A stretch of 64,000 bases of DNA from Erysipelotrichia bacterium (GCA_018333955.1 JAGXSD010000011.1:1-64000); one strand, 5' to 3'. Numbered from the stretch's first letter, positions 8,354 to 17,981 are shown. Numbers and translations are program-made. The notes: generated from the sequence alone by a model not told the origin.

Positions 8354-9335
8354 AATACTCTTTCTCAAAGTGTTTATTACTGCGAGTAGTATCAAAATGT
8401 CTCACTTGACGCTCAATGAGTTCGCGTTGATGTCTAAAGCGTGGAGGAAGTGCTAGTGTTTCTCCTAAGATTTCCACATCTTCTTCATCATCAATAAAGC
8501 CAGGCCCTTCAGTCGCAAATTCAAATAGAATATTTGGATATAAACGAGTATACAGTGATTTGAAGTAGAATCGATCAACATACCCAGAATGTCCTGCTTT
8601 AAAACTATTTAAACGATCAATCCATGCTTCTAGATGATCTTTGTCTTCAATTCTAAAGGCAACATGATGAACAGCCCCAAAGCCTTGATACGCTTGGCGT
8701 AATAATGGTTGGAAATCAAGAATCACAGATGCTCCGTTGCCACCTTCTCCCATTTCAAAGAGGGTATATTGATCTTCTTTACTAACAAACCTCATCATCA
8801 TAACCTCTTCAAGAATACGTTTCATTCTCTCAACATCGCTGACTCTAAAGAAAATAGGTCCAAGTCCTGTAATGGCGAATTCATTAGGAACAGGACCTTT
8901 AAGCCATGGGGTTCCACTTCCGATCCCTTGATTGTGTTCGTCGGAAAATAATGCATAGTCTTGATCATCGAAGTCTGAGAAAAACAATACTTTCTTGCCA
9001 AACATGGTTTTTATTTCTTCATGCTTAACTTTGTAATGATTAAAGCGTTTGATCCAGTATTCTAAAGCAGCATCACTAGGAACTCTAAATCCTGTACGTG
9101 AGATTTCGTTGGTGCCTTTTACCCCTTTGTTCATTCCTGGAAAATCAAAGAATGTCATGTCTGTGCCAGCACTACCTTCATTGTCCGCAAAGAATAAGTG
9201 ATACGTATGGATATCATCTTGGTTAATGGTTTTCTTTACTAATCGCATGCCTAAAACGTAAGTGAAGAATTCATAATTTCTTTCTGCACTGCTTGTAATC
9301 GCAGTCACATGGTGTATGCCTAATAGTTGTTTCAT
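8346..9335 (-). CDS. Ring-cleaving dioxygenase, VOC/glyoxalase superfamily (MhqA/MhqO-like)
   Basis: This 329-residue protein has two vicinal-oxygen-chelate modules. The first begins LLGIHHVTAITSSAERNYEFF with the metal-binding histidine; the second has FGAVHHVAFRIEDKD. Near the end, LYPNILFEFATEGPGF supplies the metal-binding glutamate. Family members (MhqA, MhqE, MhqO, LinE-like) open hydroquinone or catechol rings or detoxify quinones using Fe2+. It is co-transcribed with the MarR gene, which supports a stress-induced quinone-detoxification role. Its ATG at 9335 follows AAGGAGAC. Confidence 0.88.
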   Translation of the reverse strand: MKQLLGIHHVTAITSSAERNYEFFTYVLGMRLVKKTINQDDIHTYHLFFADNEGSAGTDMTFFDFPGMNKGVKGTNEISRTGFRVPSDAALEYWIKRFNHYKVKHEEIKTMFGKKVLFFSDFDDQDYALFSDEHNQGIGSGTPWLKGPVPNEFAITGLGPIFFRVSDVERMKRILEEVMMMRFVSKEDQYTLFEMGEGGNGASVILDFQPLLRQAYQGFGAVHHVAFRIEDKDHLEAWIDRLNSFKAGHSGYVDRFYFKSLYTRLYPNILFEFATEGPGFIDDEEDVEILGETLALPPRFRHQRELIERQVRHFDTTRSNKHFEKEYYE

Positions 9336-9361
9336 AAGGTCTCCTTGTGGTTTATGTTCCT

Positions 9362-9387
9362 ATTTTATTTCGAATTCGAAATAAAAT
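9362..9387. promoter_or_regulatory. Perfect 26-bp palindrome, probable MarR/MhqR-type operator
   Basis: The sequence reads as two perfect 13-base arms, ATTTTATTTCGAA and its complement, with no spacer. It lies 27 bases upstream of the dioxygenase start and 60 bases upstream of the divergent TRAP gene. MarR proteins bind such dimeric inverted repeats; the TCGAATTCGA core is like the MhqR box. Confidence 0.75.
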
Positions 9388-9447
9388 CAAACCATATGCT
9401 TTGTGAGTGGTTTGTGATTGTGTTAGTGCTAAAACCTTGGTAAAATT

Positions 9448-11352
9448 GTGAAAAATGAGACAAATATGGTTAAATATACAACACTAGAAAATTGGTCTAA
9501 AGGAAGAAAAAGAAAACTAAGTGATTCAGCTCGAAAAATCAAAATTTTTTCAACGTGGATCATTTCTTTAGTCGTAATCTTAGCAATCTTCATCTTCCCA
9601 GACTCCTTAATATATCGTCCAGCAGTATTTAGTTTGTATTTTGCATTAGTATTTCTTATGTATGCTCCAACCCAATCAAGTCATGATAAGCCATCGTGGG
9701 TTGATATCGTGTTGATTATCTTAACATTAGGTGTTGGAGTGTATTATATCCTTAATGGGTCAGAATTAATGGCTCGTCGTCCTTACATTCATCCTCTAAA
9801 AATCGAACATCAGTTTGTAGCATTACTTGCGACACTTATTCTCAATGAAGGAGTACGACGTGTAGTAGGTAGTTGGATTGTTGGTATAAATCTAGTATTT
9901 GTGTTGTATGCACTGTTTGGACATTTGATTCCAGGTCGATTTGGAGTTAAAGGATTGAATTTGGAACTAATGTTAGATGGTTTATACTTCACGCGCACGG
10001 GGGTGTGGGGTGTAACAGTGGCAGTTGCTTTTAGTTCACTCATTATGATCATCCTTTTTTCAAGCTTTGTCCTTGCGAGTGGACTTGATCAAGTGATTCT
10101 AAAAATGTTTCAGAAATGGTCATTTAAAGGAAGTGGTGGATCTGGGATGCTTGCAGTCATCGCTTCAGCATTCTTTGGAATGATATCTGGAGGGGGTACA
10201 TCCAATGTGACAACTACTGGGACACTCACCATTCCACTCATGAAAAAACAAGGTTATTCACCGATTATGGCTGCTGCGATTGAAAGCAGTGCCTCAATGG
10301 CTTCGACATTCACACCTCCCATTATGGGTTCTGTAGCCTTCCTCATGGCTGAACTGCTTGGGTTACCCTATGGGCGTGTGATGGTTATGGCCACCATTCC
10401 AGCCTTGTTATATTATGGATCTTTACTTGTCCTAGTGAAATCATATGCAATAACTCACCACATTGACCAATTAGAGAAAACCTCATCAATTGGATTTCCA
10501 CTTAAATCATTATGGTTATTTCTTCCGATGATTTACTTCATCATTGCTGCGACCATGCAACAAAGTATCACTCGCTCGGCTTTAGAAGCAATAGTTTTAA
10601 CCATTGGACTTCATTTTATTCTTAATCTAAAAGTTGATTTAAAATTTATAGTATCCACCATTGAGAAAGGAATTGATCGGACTATTCCCATTGTGATTTC
10701 CATGGCAGGAGCGGGATTATTTATTGGAATTATAAACCTTACAGGGTTTGCTACAAAACTTAGTGTATTCTTTAGAACCATTCAAGCTTGGCCTATAGCG
10801 ATTATCATTGTGATGGTGGCACTCATGGTTATATTCTTAGGGCTTGCATTAAATACCATCTCAACTTATTTAATTGCCGTGGTATTATTTGCCCCAACAT
10901 TAGTTAGATTTGGGTTTGATTTGAATGCAGTGCATATGTTTATTGTAATTTTTGCAGCTTTAGGCAGTATTACACCACCTGTGGCTTTGACTTCACTTAC
11001 AGCCGCAACCATTGCCCAAGCACCTATTGATGCGGTCGGATGGAAAGCTATGACATTAAGTATTCCTGCTTATGTGATTGGAGTCTTACTCTTGTTTCAG
11101 CCACAACTGATGTCGCCAAGTTTATCATTAGATTTCGTCCTACTAGCACTTAATAGCCTAACACTGTCCGCATTGTGGATTGTGCTTATTGTTTTAGGTA
11201 AACCTAGTTTGAAGGTGATATACTTTCAACTTGCAATCTTAGTTTTAATTGAATGTTTATGGTTTGGATTATCATTTTGGTGGGGTAGTATCATATCAGC
11301 CTTTGCATGGCTAATTATTCCACAATGGATAAGAAAGAAAGTGACTCTATGA
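9448..11352 (+). CDS. TRAP transporter fused permease (DctQM-type), TAXI class
   Basis: This 634-residue membrane protein has about 15-18 helices. The N-terminal part corresponds to the small (DctQ) subunit. The rest is the large DctM channel: FGMISGGGTSNVTTTGTLTIPLMKK and the SSASMASTFTPPIMGSVAF stretch are the typical signatures, repeated in the second half as ALGSITPPVALTSL. It imports an organic anion using the sodium gradient together with the TAXI receptor encoded next. The start (GTG 9448, or ATG 9466) is uncertain because neither has a strong ribosome binding site. It overlaps the receptor gene by ATGA. Confidence 0.9.
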   Translation: MKNETNMVKYTTLENWSKGRKRKLSDSARKIKIFSTWIISLVVILAIFIFPDSLIYRPAVFSLYFALVFLMYAPTQSSHDKPSWVDIVLIILTLGVGVYYILNGSELMARRPYIHPLKIEHQFVALLATLILNEGVRRVVGSWIVGINLVFVLYALFGHLIPGRFGVKGLNLELMLDGLYFTRTGVWGVTVAVAFSSLIMIILFSSFVLASGLDQVILKMFQKWSFKGSGGSGMLAVIASAFFGMISGGGTSNVTTTGTLTIPLMKKQGYSPIMAAAIESSASMASTFTPPIMGSVAFLMAELLGLPYGRVMVMATIPALLYYGSLLVLVKSYAITHHIDQLEKTSSIGFPLKSLWLFLPMIYFIIAATMQQSITRSALEAIVLTIGLHFILNLKVDLKFIVSTIEKGIDRTIPIVISMAGAGLFIGIINLTGFATKLSVFFRTIQAWPIAIIIVMVALMVIFLGLALNTISTYLIAVVLFAPTLVRFGFDLNAVHMFIVIFAALGSITPPVALTSLTAATIAQAPIDAVGWKAMTLSIPAYVIGVLLLFQPQLMSPSLSLDFVLLALNSLTLSALWIVLIVLGKPSLKVIYFQLAILVLIECLWFGLSFWWGSIISAFAWLIIPQWIRKKVTL

Positions 11353-12317
11353 AAAAATTCGTCTTACTAAGTTTAGCATTACTTCTAATTGCGTGTGCCC
11401 CTGCACCAGTTAATGATGTCGAACCTATTGATTTCACATTAGTTGAAGGTAGTGGAGGGACAGCACTCAGTGTTGTGGCTGGGGCGATTGCGGGAGCAGT
11501 AGAAACTTCGTTCCCAGGATCAACTGTCACAACATTATTAGGACGTCCTGATGACAATCCTTTACGAGTAAGTAGTAAGCAAGTTGATTTTGGCTTATCA
11601 TCAAATGCCGCCATTAAAATGAATTTTGATGGTGGTTTGGGTGTGAAAAATGATAATTTGCGTGTGATTGCGACATTTAATGCTTCAACACTACAGTTTG
11701 CGATTCATAAGCGTTTTAACATTACAAGCTTTGAACAACTTATTGCGCAAAAGCCAAAAATCAGAATTCGCTTAACGGGTCCAGAGACACAATTAGGGGT
11801 TCTTTTTGATCAAATGTTAGCTTATTATGGTGAAACACGTGAAAGTATGACTGCAGCAGGAGTAGAGTTTGTTAGTGTTGAACAAGCAGCCATTTCTGAA
11901 ATGGTGAATAGTGGTGCACTCGATGCATACTTTACAACATCTTCACTTCCCGCTAAAGTTGTAAGTGAAACCTTTGCTTCTGGAAACCTTGTGTTCATGA
12001 CTTATCCGACTGAATTACTCAATGCCATGAATACGCTACATGGACACAGCATTGCGCCAATTAAAAAAGAAGCTTACAGTTTTTTAACTGAAGATGTATT
12101 ATCTTTTGCGACATACACGATGTTATTTACCCATAAAGATATTGACGATGAGATTGTAAGAAAAGTTGTCAAAGCGCTTGTTGATAACATTGATTTAGTC
12201 AGTTCAAGCATGGCTGACCTTAATGGTATTACACCAGAATATTACTTGTTAGGTGTTAATATTCCACTCCATCCAGCGGCAGAGGCCTATTATAAAGAAA
12301 TTGGGATTCTTGATTAA
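11349..12317 (+). CDS. TAXI family TRAP transporter solute-binding lipoprotein
   Basis: This 322-residue protein has a signal peptide with lipobox (LLLIACAP), then the TAXI family pattern: LVEGSGGTALSVVAGAIAGAV near the start, FGLSSNAAIKM, and the C-terminal helix with LHPAAEAYYKEIG that is a hallmark of TAXI receptors. It captures the substrate outside the membrane and passes it to the fused permease. The start is ATG 11349 overlapping the permease stop; a reading from 11307 lies inside the permease gene and hides the signal peptide. Substrate unknown; the family includes glutamate and 2-oxoglutarate binders. Confidence 0.9.
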   Translation: MKKFVLLSLALLLIACAPAPVNDVEPIDFTLVEGSGGTALSVVAGAIAGAVETSFPGSTVTTLLGRPDDNPLRVSSKQVDFGLSSNAAIKMNFDGGLGVKNDNLRVIATFNASTLQFAIHKRFNITSFEQLIAQKPKIRIRLTGPETQLGVLFDQMLAYYGETRESMTAAGVEFVSVEQAAISEMVNSGALDAYFTTSSLPAKVVSETFASGNLVFMTYPTELLNAMNTLHGHSIAPIKKEAYSFLTEDVLSFATYTMLFTHKDIDDEIVRKVVKALVDNIDLVSSSMADLNGITPEYYLLGVNIPLHPAAEAYYKEIGILD

Positions 12318-14836
12318 TGAAACGTGATTTTTTCCTACAATCGCTTCACCATTTAGCATTAACTCGTCCAAATGATGTAGCTTTTAACTATAAAGGTACA
12401 TCGACTTGGACCTATGGTGAGTTTTATCAAAGTGCCATTGCTTTTGATCAAGCCATCAAACAACTTAACATTTCAGAAAGTGATCGAATTGGGATTGTGT
12501 TTTCATCGCGTCCAAACTATGTACTCATGATGAGTGCACTTTATGCGAATGTGATTTCAATTGTGCTTAAAGGAACTCTTGATGAAACATCTTTAATTAC
12601 ACAAGCTCTTGAAAGAGGTGTACATGCAATCATTACAGATCGTGTTACACCATCTTTAATTGATGCCTGCACGATTAATCACCTTGGACTTATCGAAATG
12701 TTGAATGAACCAAGTCCTTCTTGTTTAATGCTTGTTGATTACAAACGATCTTGTGTAGAAGAAGATGATGATCCTATCATATTTATTAACACCAGTTCTG
12801 GGACCACAGGGAAAGCAAAAACATTCCCTAGACGATTAAGTGAAGTGCTCGCGATCATTAATCAAGAAGTTAAATCATTTAATCTCAATGGCACCACAAG
12901 ATTACTCACAGCCTATGTCGATAATAGTTCAAATATCAACAATATGCTCAAAGCCATTTATAGTGGAGCAAGTATAGTATCAAGTGATGGGGTTGATCCA
13001 AGGCATATCTATGATTTGTGTCATCGTCTTCCAATTCATCACATGCGTATTGCTCCTGCTACGATGATAAGTATATTTGAATATGCAAAAAGCCGTAATA
13101 TTGATTTCAAATCGTGTACTTTAAAAGAAGTTATTGTCACGGGGGCATCCATTCAACCTTCTTTTGTCTCAATGTTTAATGAGTTGTTTAACGCACGACT
13201 TATTCATACTTATGGAAGTACTGAAACATCAAATGTGGCTTCTAATGTGAATGCTCCTTTAGGATATAAAGAAGGTAGTGTAGGGATAGTGGAACATCAT
13301 GAGATCAAAATCATTGATGGTGAAGTGTGTGTAAAAGCACCCATGGTGTTTAAAGGATATGAAAATACGGATAATTCATCATTTTTCATTGATGGATTCT
13401 TTAGAACTGGAGATCATGGATCACTTGATTCTCAAGGGTACTTAACTATTCATGGTCGATTTAAAGAGCTTATCAATCGCGGTGGTGAGAAAGTTTCACC
13501 AATCAAAATAGAGAATCTTATTGATCAACTCCATTGGTTTAAGGAGTGTGCTGTTTTTTCAATCCTTAATGATCAAGGTTTTGAAGATATCGTATGTGTT
13601 GTCGTGAAAAAACATCGATCCTACAACATCAAAGAATTACGAGAAGCTTTAATGCAATCTTTGCCCTCCTATCATTGTCCTAATTATTTGATAGAGGTGA
13701 ATGATATTGAAAAAACGGTTGATGGAAAAATATCACGAAAATTACTTTCAGAACAATATCAATCACGTTTAAGTCATCATGAAAAATCATTTGATGATAT
13801 GGAAGCTATTCTTAAATCGTGTTTAAATCAAAAAGAAATTAATCTGCAAGATTCATTTGTGATGTGGGGTGGGGATTCTATTAAATATGCAACGTTAATG
13901 TCTCTTATTCAACATCATCTTCATAAGCATGTTGCGCTCAATGAACTTATGGCATGTAAGAATATGCAAGCGATGATTGAACTTGTCAATCAATTACCTC
14001 TTGATCAACGTCGATATACTTTAACTTGGTTAAGAAAGACTCAATCCTCACACCCCACGCTAATTTTTATCCATCCAAAAAGTGGAGATGTTGTGACCTA
14101 TCGATATGTCATTCAAGCGATGGATGAACATCATAGTATCGCAGGGCTTACATTTGATCCACGATTGTTTGACTCAACACCCCCATATCACGTCAATGAG
14201 ATTATTCACGTGTACGTGAATGCTATCCTTGAAGAAGGACTTAAAGATATAGTGCTGTGTGGTTTAAGTGTTGGAGGAAAAATTGCTTTACTTCTTGCGA
14301 AAGCATGTGAAGCTTATGATATCACAGTCCATCATGTGATGATGTTTGACACAACAACACTTAAAGAAACCTATCATCGTAAGTGGGATCTTGTGCGTAG
14401 TCTTAGACTCATGAAATTTGACATTCAAACTCGTCGCTTTGGTTCACTTCCTAACTATGTCATGACCAAGATTAAGAAACTAGTACTTAATCGAGTCTTT
14501 AGAAGTAAGACCCTATATAATGTCAAAGAAAGTGTTGAGCAAAAACTAATTAATCATGATTCTAACTTTACACCACTTGAGATAGAACATCTTGTGACAC
14601 AAACATTTAATGTTCCAATCCCAGATTATGTTGATGTTTCGCTCACATATTTATGGGCTAGTAAAGAGCGAGATGATCATCATGCGAAAGCATTACTTCA
14701 CAGAGTAAAATCACTGAACATCATTAAAACCCCATTATTCCATAGTGATTTTGTGGATATTGATGCCGCATTAACTGCTTCAATCTTAAATGATTGTTTA
14801 GCTACAATCCATCAAAGAAAACATAAAAAGAAATGA
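12317..14836 (+). CDS. NRPS-like adenylation-carrier-thioesterase protein
   Basis: This 839-residue enzyme has three domains. An ANL adenylation domain (1-480) shows SSGTTGKAKT (A3), YGSTETSNVA (A5), RTGDHG (A7), GRFKELINRGGEKVSP (A8) and VDGKISRKLL with the late lysine (A10). A carrier domain (about 490-560) has the phosphopantetheine serine in GGDSIK (Ser521). A thioesterase (about 575-835) has GLSVGG (Ser651). It should activate a carboxylic acid with ATP, load it on its own carrier, and release it. No condensation domain is present, so it would make a simple ester, amide or dimer. It begins in the last base of the TRAP receptor stop codon, tying its substrate or product to that transporter. 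Confidence 0.88.
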   Translation: MKRDFFLQSLHHLALTRPNDVAFNYKGTSTWTYGEFYQSAIAFDQAIKQLNISESDRIGIVFSSRPNYVLMMSALYANVISIVLKGTLDETSLITQALERGVHAIITDRVTPSLIDACTINHLGLIEMLNEPSPSCLMLVDYKRSCVEEDDDPIIFINTSSGTTGKAKTFPRRLSEVLAIINQEVKSFNLNGTTRLLTAYVDNSSNINNMLKAIYSGASIVSSDGVDPRHIYDLCHRLPIHHMRIAPATMISIFEYAKSRNIDFKSCTLKEVIVTGASIQPSFVSMFNELFNARLIHTYGSTETSNVASNVNAPLGYKEGSVGIVEHHEIKIIDGEVCVKAPMVFKGYENTDNSSFFIDGFFRTGDHGSLDSQGYLTIHGRFKELINRGGEKVSPIKIENLIDQLHWFKECAVFSILNDQGFEDIVCVVVKKHRSYNIKELREALMQSLPSYHCPNYLIEVNDIEKTVDGKISRKLLSEQYQSRLSHHEKSFDDMEAILKSCLNQKEINLQDSFVMWGGDSIKYATLMSLIQHHLHKHVALNELMACKNMQAMIELVNQLPLDQRRYTLTWLRKTQSSHPTLIFIHPKSGDVVTYRYVIQAMDEHHSIAGLTFDPRLFDSTPPYHVNEIIHVYVNAILEEGLKDIVLCGLSVGGKIALLLAKACEAYDITVHHVMMFDTTTLKETYHRKWDLVRSLRLMKFDIQTRRFGSLPNYVMTKIKKLVLNRVFRSKTLYNVKESVEQKLINHDSNFTPLEIEHLVTQTFNVPIPDYVDVSLTYLWASKERDDHHAKALLHRVKSLNIIKTPLFHSDFVDIDAALTASILNDCLATIHQRKHKKK

Positions 14837-14853
14837 CAAATGTCATTTCTTTT
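14826..14853. terminator. Bidirectional terminator between the NRPS-like gene and murE
   Basis: AAAAGAAATGACA and its complement TGTCATTTCTTTT flank a two-base centre (practically a 7-10 bp stem), with A and T tracts on both sides, between convergent stop codons. Confidence 0.8.
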
Positions 14854-16288
14854 CATGATGTTTGATTTTCATCAGTGGATGAGTGGCAATAGCTTCATAA
14901 GCTTGTTCTAGATCATTAAAAGGAATACGTTGATCTTTAACAACCTGATAGTTTTCTTCGCCTTTGCCAAGGATCAATACACAATCATCATGGCTTGCCA
15001 TATGAATGGCTCGTTCAATTGCTTTTGCTCGATCAATGATGACTTCAATATTATGGCGCGTGACATCCCGCATCATCATCTTCACAATATCCATTGGATC
15101 TTCAAAGCGTGGATCTTCACTTGTTAAAACGACAACATCGGCTTCATCACTCAGTATTTTCCCCATTGCAGGTCGTTTATCATGATCTCGACCTCCTGCA
15201 CTGGCTGCTACCACAATTAATCGTTTCATCTTTAAGGCTTTAATATACTTGAATAAACTCATATATCCATTAGGTGTATGAGCATAATCCACAAGCACTT
15301 TAAAGGGTTGACCTTTTTCAATGCGTTGTAAACGTCCTGAAACATGAAGGTTATGGAGTTTTGAAAAGACACAGCGATAATCAACACCATAGGCATAAAT
15401 CGCCGCAAAGGTAGCTGCTAGATTATAAGCGTTAAATTCACCAAGTAAGTTAGTGGTTAAATCATAAGTCTTATGATTGTGACGGAACTTAAATGCAGTA
15501 TGATCCCCGTGAACTTGGATGTCACTAATTCTAAAGTCACTTGATTCATGTTGACCATAGGTAAGAACCTTTGCCTTCGTCACATTGATGAATTGTTGTG
15601 CATAAGGATCATCGATGTTTATGATGGCTGTTCCGGTAGATTTTGTTTGTTTAAAGAGAATTGCCTTCGCATTAAAGTAGTTTTCCATCGTTTTATGGGT
15701 ATTTAAATGCTCTGGAGTAAGATTTGAAAATATCGCAATATCAAATTCTAATCCTTCAGTACGCCCATAATATAGTCCTTCAGAACCAGCTTCCATAATC
15801 ACAACACTATCACCTTTAGATTGAAAAGTATGAAGTAAGCGATAGAGATGTTCGATGGCAGGAGTAGTATTCTTAGTGGCTTCAGTATAATTAGGACTAA
15901 AAGCTCCATTCGTCCCAATGACTGCTGCTGAAGTTACATGATTTAAAAACGCCCCAAGAATTGTAGAGATGGTGGTTTTGCCATCCGTACCCGTCACTCC
16001 AATAAGCTTAATGTGATCATGCGGATAAGCTTGTTTGACTAAAGAGACTAATGCATCTTGAGTATTTTCAACACGATATGTAGGCAATGATGTAGTAACA
16101 TCCTTGGAAATAATGGCACCAGCTGCATTTGCTAATGCAGCCTGTGGCAAGTATTCATGACGATCCACACTTATGCCTTGAATACAGACAAATAAATCAT
16201 GAGGTTGAATCTCATTTGAATTTGTCTTCACGTCCACAAATTCAATATTTGGAGCATCAGGGAAGTAATCAGAGAGACGTCGTGTCAT
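14843..16288 (-). CDS. murE: UDP-N-acetylmuramyl-tripeptide synthetase MurE (or MurE-like)
   Basis: This 481-residue Mur ligase has the three-domain order: N-terminal UDP-binding part, central ATPase with GVTGTDGKTT (about residues 97-106) and the HLNTHKT region with carbamylated-lysine site downstream, and a C-terminal domain with HVSGRLQRI and DYAHTPNGY. It adds the third amino acid to UDP-MurNAc-L-Ala-D-Glu. The DAP-specific motif DNPR reads EDPR here (in TSEDPRFEDP), so the amino acid added is uncertain. It is separated from any division/cell-wall cluster and overlaps the arginase gene by 20 bases, which suggests a special supply link or a second MurE. Confidence 0.85.
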   Translation of the reverse strand: MTRRLSDYFPDAPNIEFVDVKTNSNEIQPHDLFVCIQGISVDRHEYLPQAALANAAGAIISKDVTTSLPTYRVENTQDALVSLVKQAYPHDHIKLIGVTGTDGKTTISTILGAFLNHVTSAAVIGTNGAFSPNYTEATKNTTPAIEHLYRLLHTFQSKGDSVVIMEAGSEGLYYGRTEGLEFDIAIFSNLTPEHLNTHKTMENYFNAKAILFKQTKSTGTAIINIDDPYAQQFINVTKAKVLTYGQHESSDFRISDIQVHGDHTAFKFRHNHKTYDLTTNLLGEFNAYNLAATFAAIYAYGVDYRCVFSKLHNLHVSGRLQRIEKGQPFKVLVDYAHTPNGYMSLFKYIKALKMKRLIVVAASAGGRDHDKRPAMGKILSDEADVVVLTSEDPRFEDPMDIVKMMMRDVTRHNIEVIIDRAKAIERAIHMASHDDCVLILGKGEENYQVVKDQRIPFNDLEQAYEAIATHPLMKIKHHEKK

Positions 16289-17162
16289 AGGGGTTCTCCT
16301 TTATGAGGGAAACAAGATGATCTAGTGTAATGAGCACCTTTTTAAAATCATGTTGATGAGTATCTAATGTTGGATTATATTCGACGACATCACATCCAAC
16401 ACATTGAAATGTTTTAAATAAATGAGTCATGATATGGAGTACTTCTTGTAGTTTTAGTCCTTGACCACTTGTATATTTTGAGTTCTTATTCACATTCACG
16501 GCAAAGAATTCATTTGGATGACATACATCAAAATCAAAACTAAGATAAATATACTTTGTTTTAATGTTTTCACTTATCCAATCCAAAGATGCTTGAAGTC
16601 CCATGGATTGAATATCTGCTAAAGGTAGGTGTGCAATATGATGCTCTTGAATATGCTTAATCTCACTCGTTTCATAGGAGTTAAGCCCGATATACACTAA
16701 ACGATTTGAAGAAAGAGGAGTGACATGATTAAGTCTTAGTGGTTCATCACATAAACCTTGTAGGATAGCACAGGGCATACCATGAATATGCTTTGATGGT
16801 GATGAAAATTGGGTATGACTATCTGCGTGAGCATCAAGCCATACGATGGTCACATCATCTTGAAACGTTGAAAGGGAAGCACTGCTTCCTCCGACGCCAC
16901 ACGTGTGATCACCACCATACGATAATGGGAAATGATGATTCTTATACACTTCCTTAACAATGTCTTGATGATACAAAATCGCATTCATGATGGTTTGATC
17001 ATGTTCAAGATGTAAATCAGGATAGGAGTTAACAGGCACATGATGCACGTGAGATGTATGATGGGTACACCACTCACTTTCTTGGAGTGGAAGAAATGAT
17101 TGATCTGCTCCTTCTGTGTGACACCCTAACTTCATTGGAAAATTTATCAGTTGAATATTCAT
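16269..17162 (-). CDS. Arginase/agmatinase/formiminoglutamase family hydrolase
   Basis: This 297-residue ureohydrolase keeps the binuclear manganese ligands: GGDHTCG, DAHADSHT and SFDFDVCHP. The last motif has CHP where most arginases have DP, but both metal aspartates remain. A conserved C-terminal glutamate (VEYNP) is present. Likely reactions are arginine to ornithine plus urea, or hydrolysis of a related guanidino compound. The distant similarity at the substrate loop does not decide which. It overlaps murE by 20 bases, an unusual pairing, so ornithine supply for peptidoglycan is one possibility. A TGTCGGA-type box lies 57 bases upstream. Confidence 0.85.
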   Translation of the reverse strand: MNIQLINFPMKLGCHTEGADQSFLPLQESEWCTHHTSHVHHVPVNSYPDLHLEHDQTIMNAILYHQDIVKEVYKNHHFPLSYGGDHTCGVGGSSASLSTFQDDVTIVWLDAHADSHTQFSSPSKHIHGMPCAILQGLCDEPLRLNHVTPLSSNRLVYIGLNSYETSEIKHIQEHHIAHLPLADIQSMGLQASLDWISENIKTKYIYLSFDFDVCHPNEFFAVNVNKNSKYTSGQGLKLQEVLHIMTHLFKTFQCVGCDVVEYNPTLDTHQHDFKKVLITLDHLVSLIKENPYDTTSL

Positions 17163-17218
17163 AAATACCTCGACACTATTTTACCATGAATTTATCTCAT
17201 CATCGTATTCTTTTCATA

Positions 17219-17225
17219 TCCGACA
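17219..17225 (-). promoter_or_regulatory. Single TGTCGGA box (Spo0A-box-like) upstream of the arginase gene
   Basis: The minus strand reads ATATTGTCGGATA (around 17217-17229), the same core as the boxes at 51098-51114 and 55727-55743. It lies between the divergent arginase and PfpI genes. A second box one turn away is only weakly matched here. Confidence 0.35.
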
Positions 17226-17301
17226 ATATTCAACTCAAAGAGCAAGCAATCATGTTCAACAAGTGTGTTTGTGATACAATGAAACATATGGAGGTTCACC
17301 G

Positions 17302-17811
17302 ATGAGTAAGCGAATATTAACATTAGTTTCTGCAGATTACGATGATTTAGAGTGCCACTATCCGATACTACGACTTACTGAAGAAGGATATACCATTCAT
17401 GTGGCTGCCGCGTCTTTGGCAAAAGTGCCAGGAAAGTATGGATTATCCATTCAACCTGATTTAACATTTGATCAAGTTGATATTCAAAGTTATGATGCCT
17501 TATTAATCCCGGGGGGTTGGGCTCCAGATCAATTACGTCGATTTGATCAAGTGCTTAACTTTGTCAAGTTTATGAATGAAAAGCAACGTGTAATTGGTCA
17601 GATTTGTCATGCGGGTTGGGTATGTTCATCCGCAGATATCCTCAAAGGGAGAACGGTCACATCCACACCCGGTATCAAACATGATTTAATGCATGCCGGA
17701 GCAACATGGGTTGATCAACCTGTGGTGGTGGATGGTCATCTTGTCTCAGGCCGTCGCCCAGCAGACTTACCGTATTATGTTAAAGCGATTATTGAGGTAT
17801 TAGAGAAGTAA
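17302..17811 (+). CDS. DJ-1/PfpI family protein
   Basis: This 169-residue protein is a complete single DJ-1/PfpI domain. LIPGGWAPDQLRR gives the conserved glutamine-amidotransferase-like turn, and IGQICHAGWV contains the nucleophilic cysteine (Cys102) with the adjacent histidine. Members act as stress-related hydrolases, glyoxalase-type deglycases or chaperones; YfkM-type proteins of Bacillus are general stress proteins. The ATG follows TGGAGG at good spacing. It is monocistronic with its own terminator. Confidence 0.88.
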   Translation: MSKRILTLVSADYDDLECHYPILRLTEEGYTIHVAAASLAKVPGKYGLSIQPDLTFDQVDIQSYDALLIPGGWAPDQLRRFDQVLNFVKFMNEKQRVIGQICHAGWVCSSADILKGRTVTSTPGIKHDLMHAGATWVDQPVVVDGHLVSGRRPADLPYYVKAIIEVLEK

Positions 17812-17825
17812 AAAAACGATTCAAG

Positions 17826-17862
17826 AAAAGCATCTTTGAAACAAATTCAACGATGCTTTTTT
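17826..17862 (+). terminator. Terminator after the PfpI-like gene
   Basis: AAAAGCATC pairs with GATGCTTTT around an inner TTGAA/TTCAA stem, followed by more T. Confidence 0.8.
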
Positions 17863-17981
17863 ATGTGGAGTTAGTCTTTTCCTTGTTAATGTGGAAAAAA
17901 ATGTGACAATGTAAATGGTTTGATGAAAGATTACTTTGATACAATGATGATGATCAAGGACGTGACAACACGAGGATGGCC

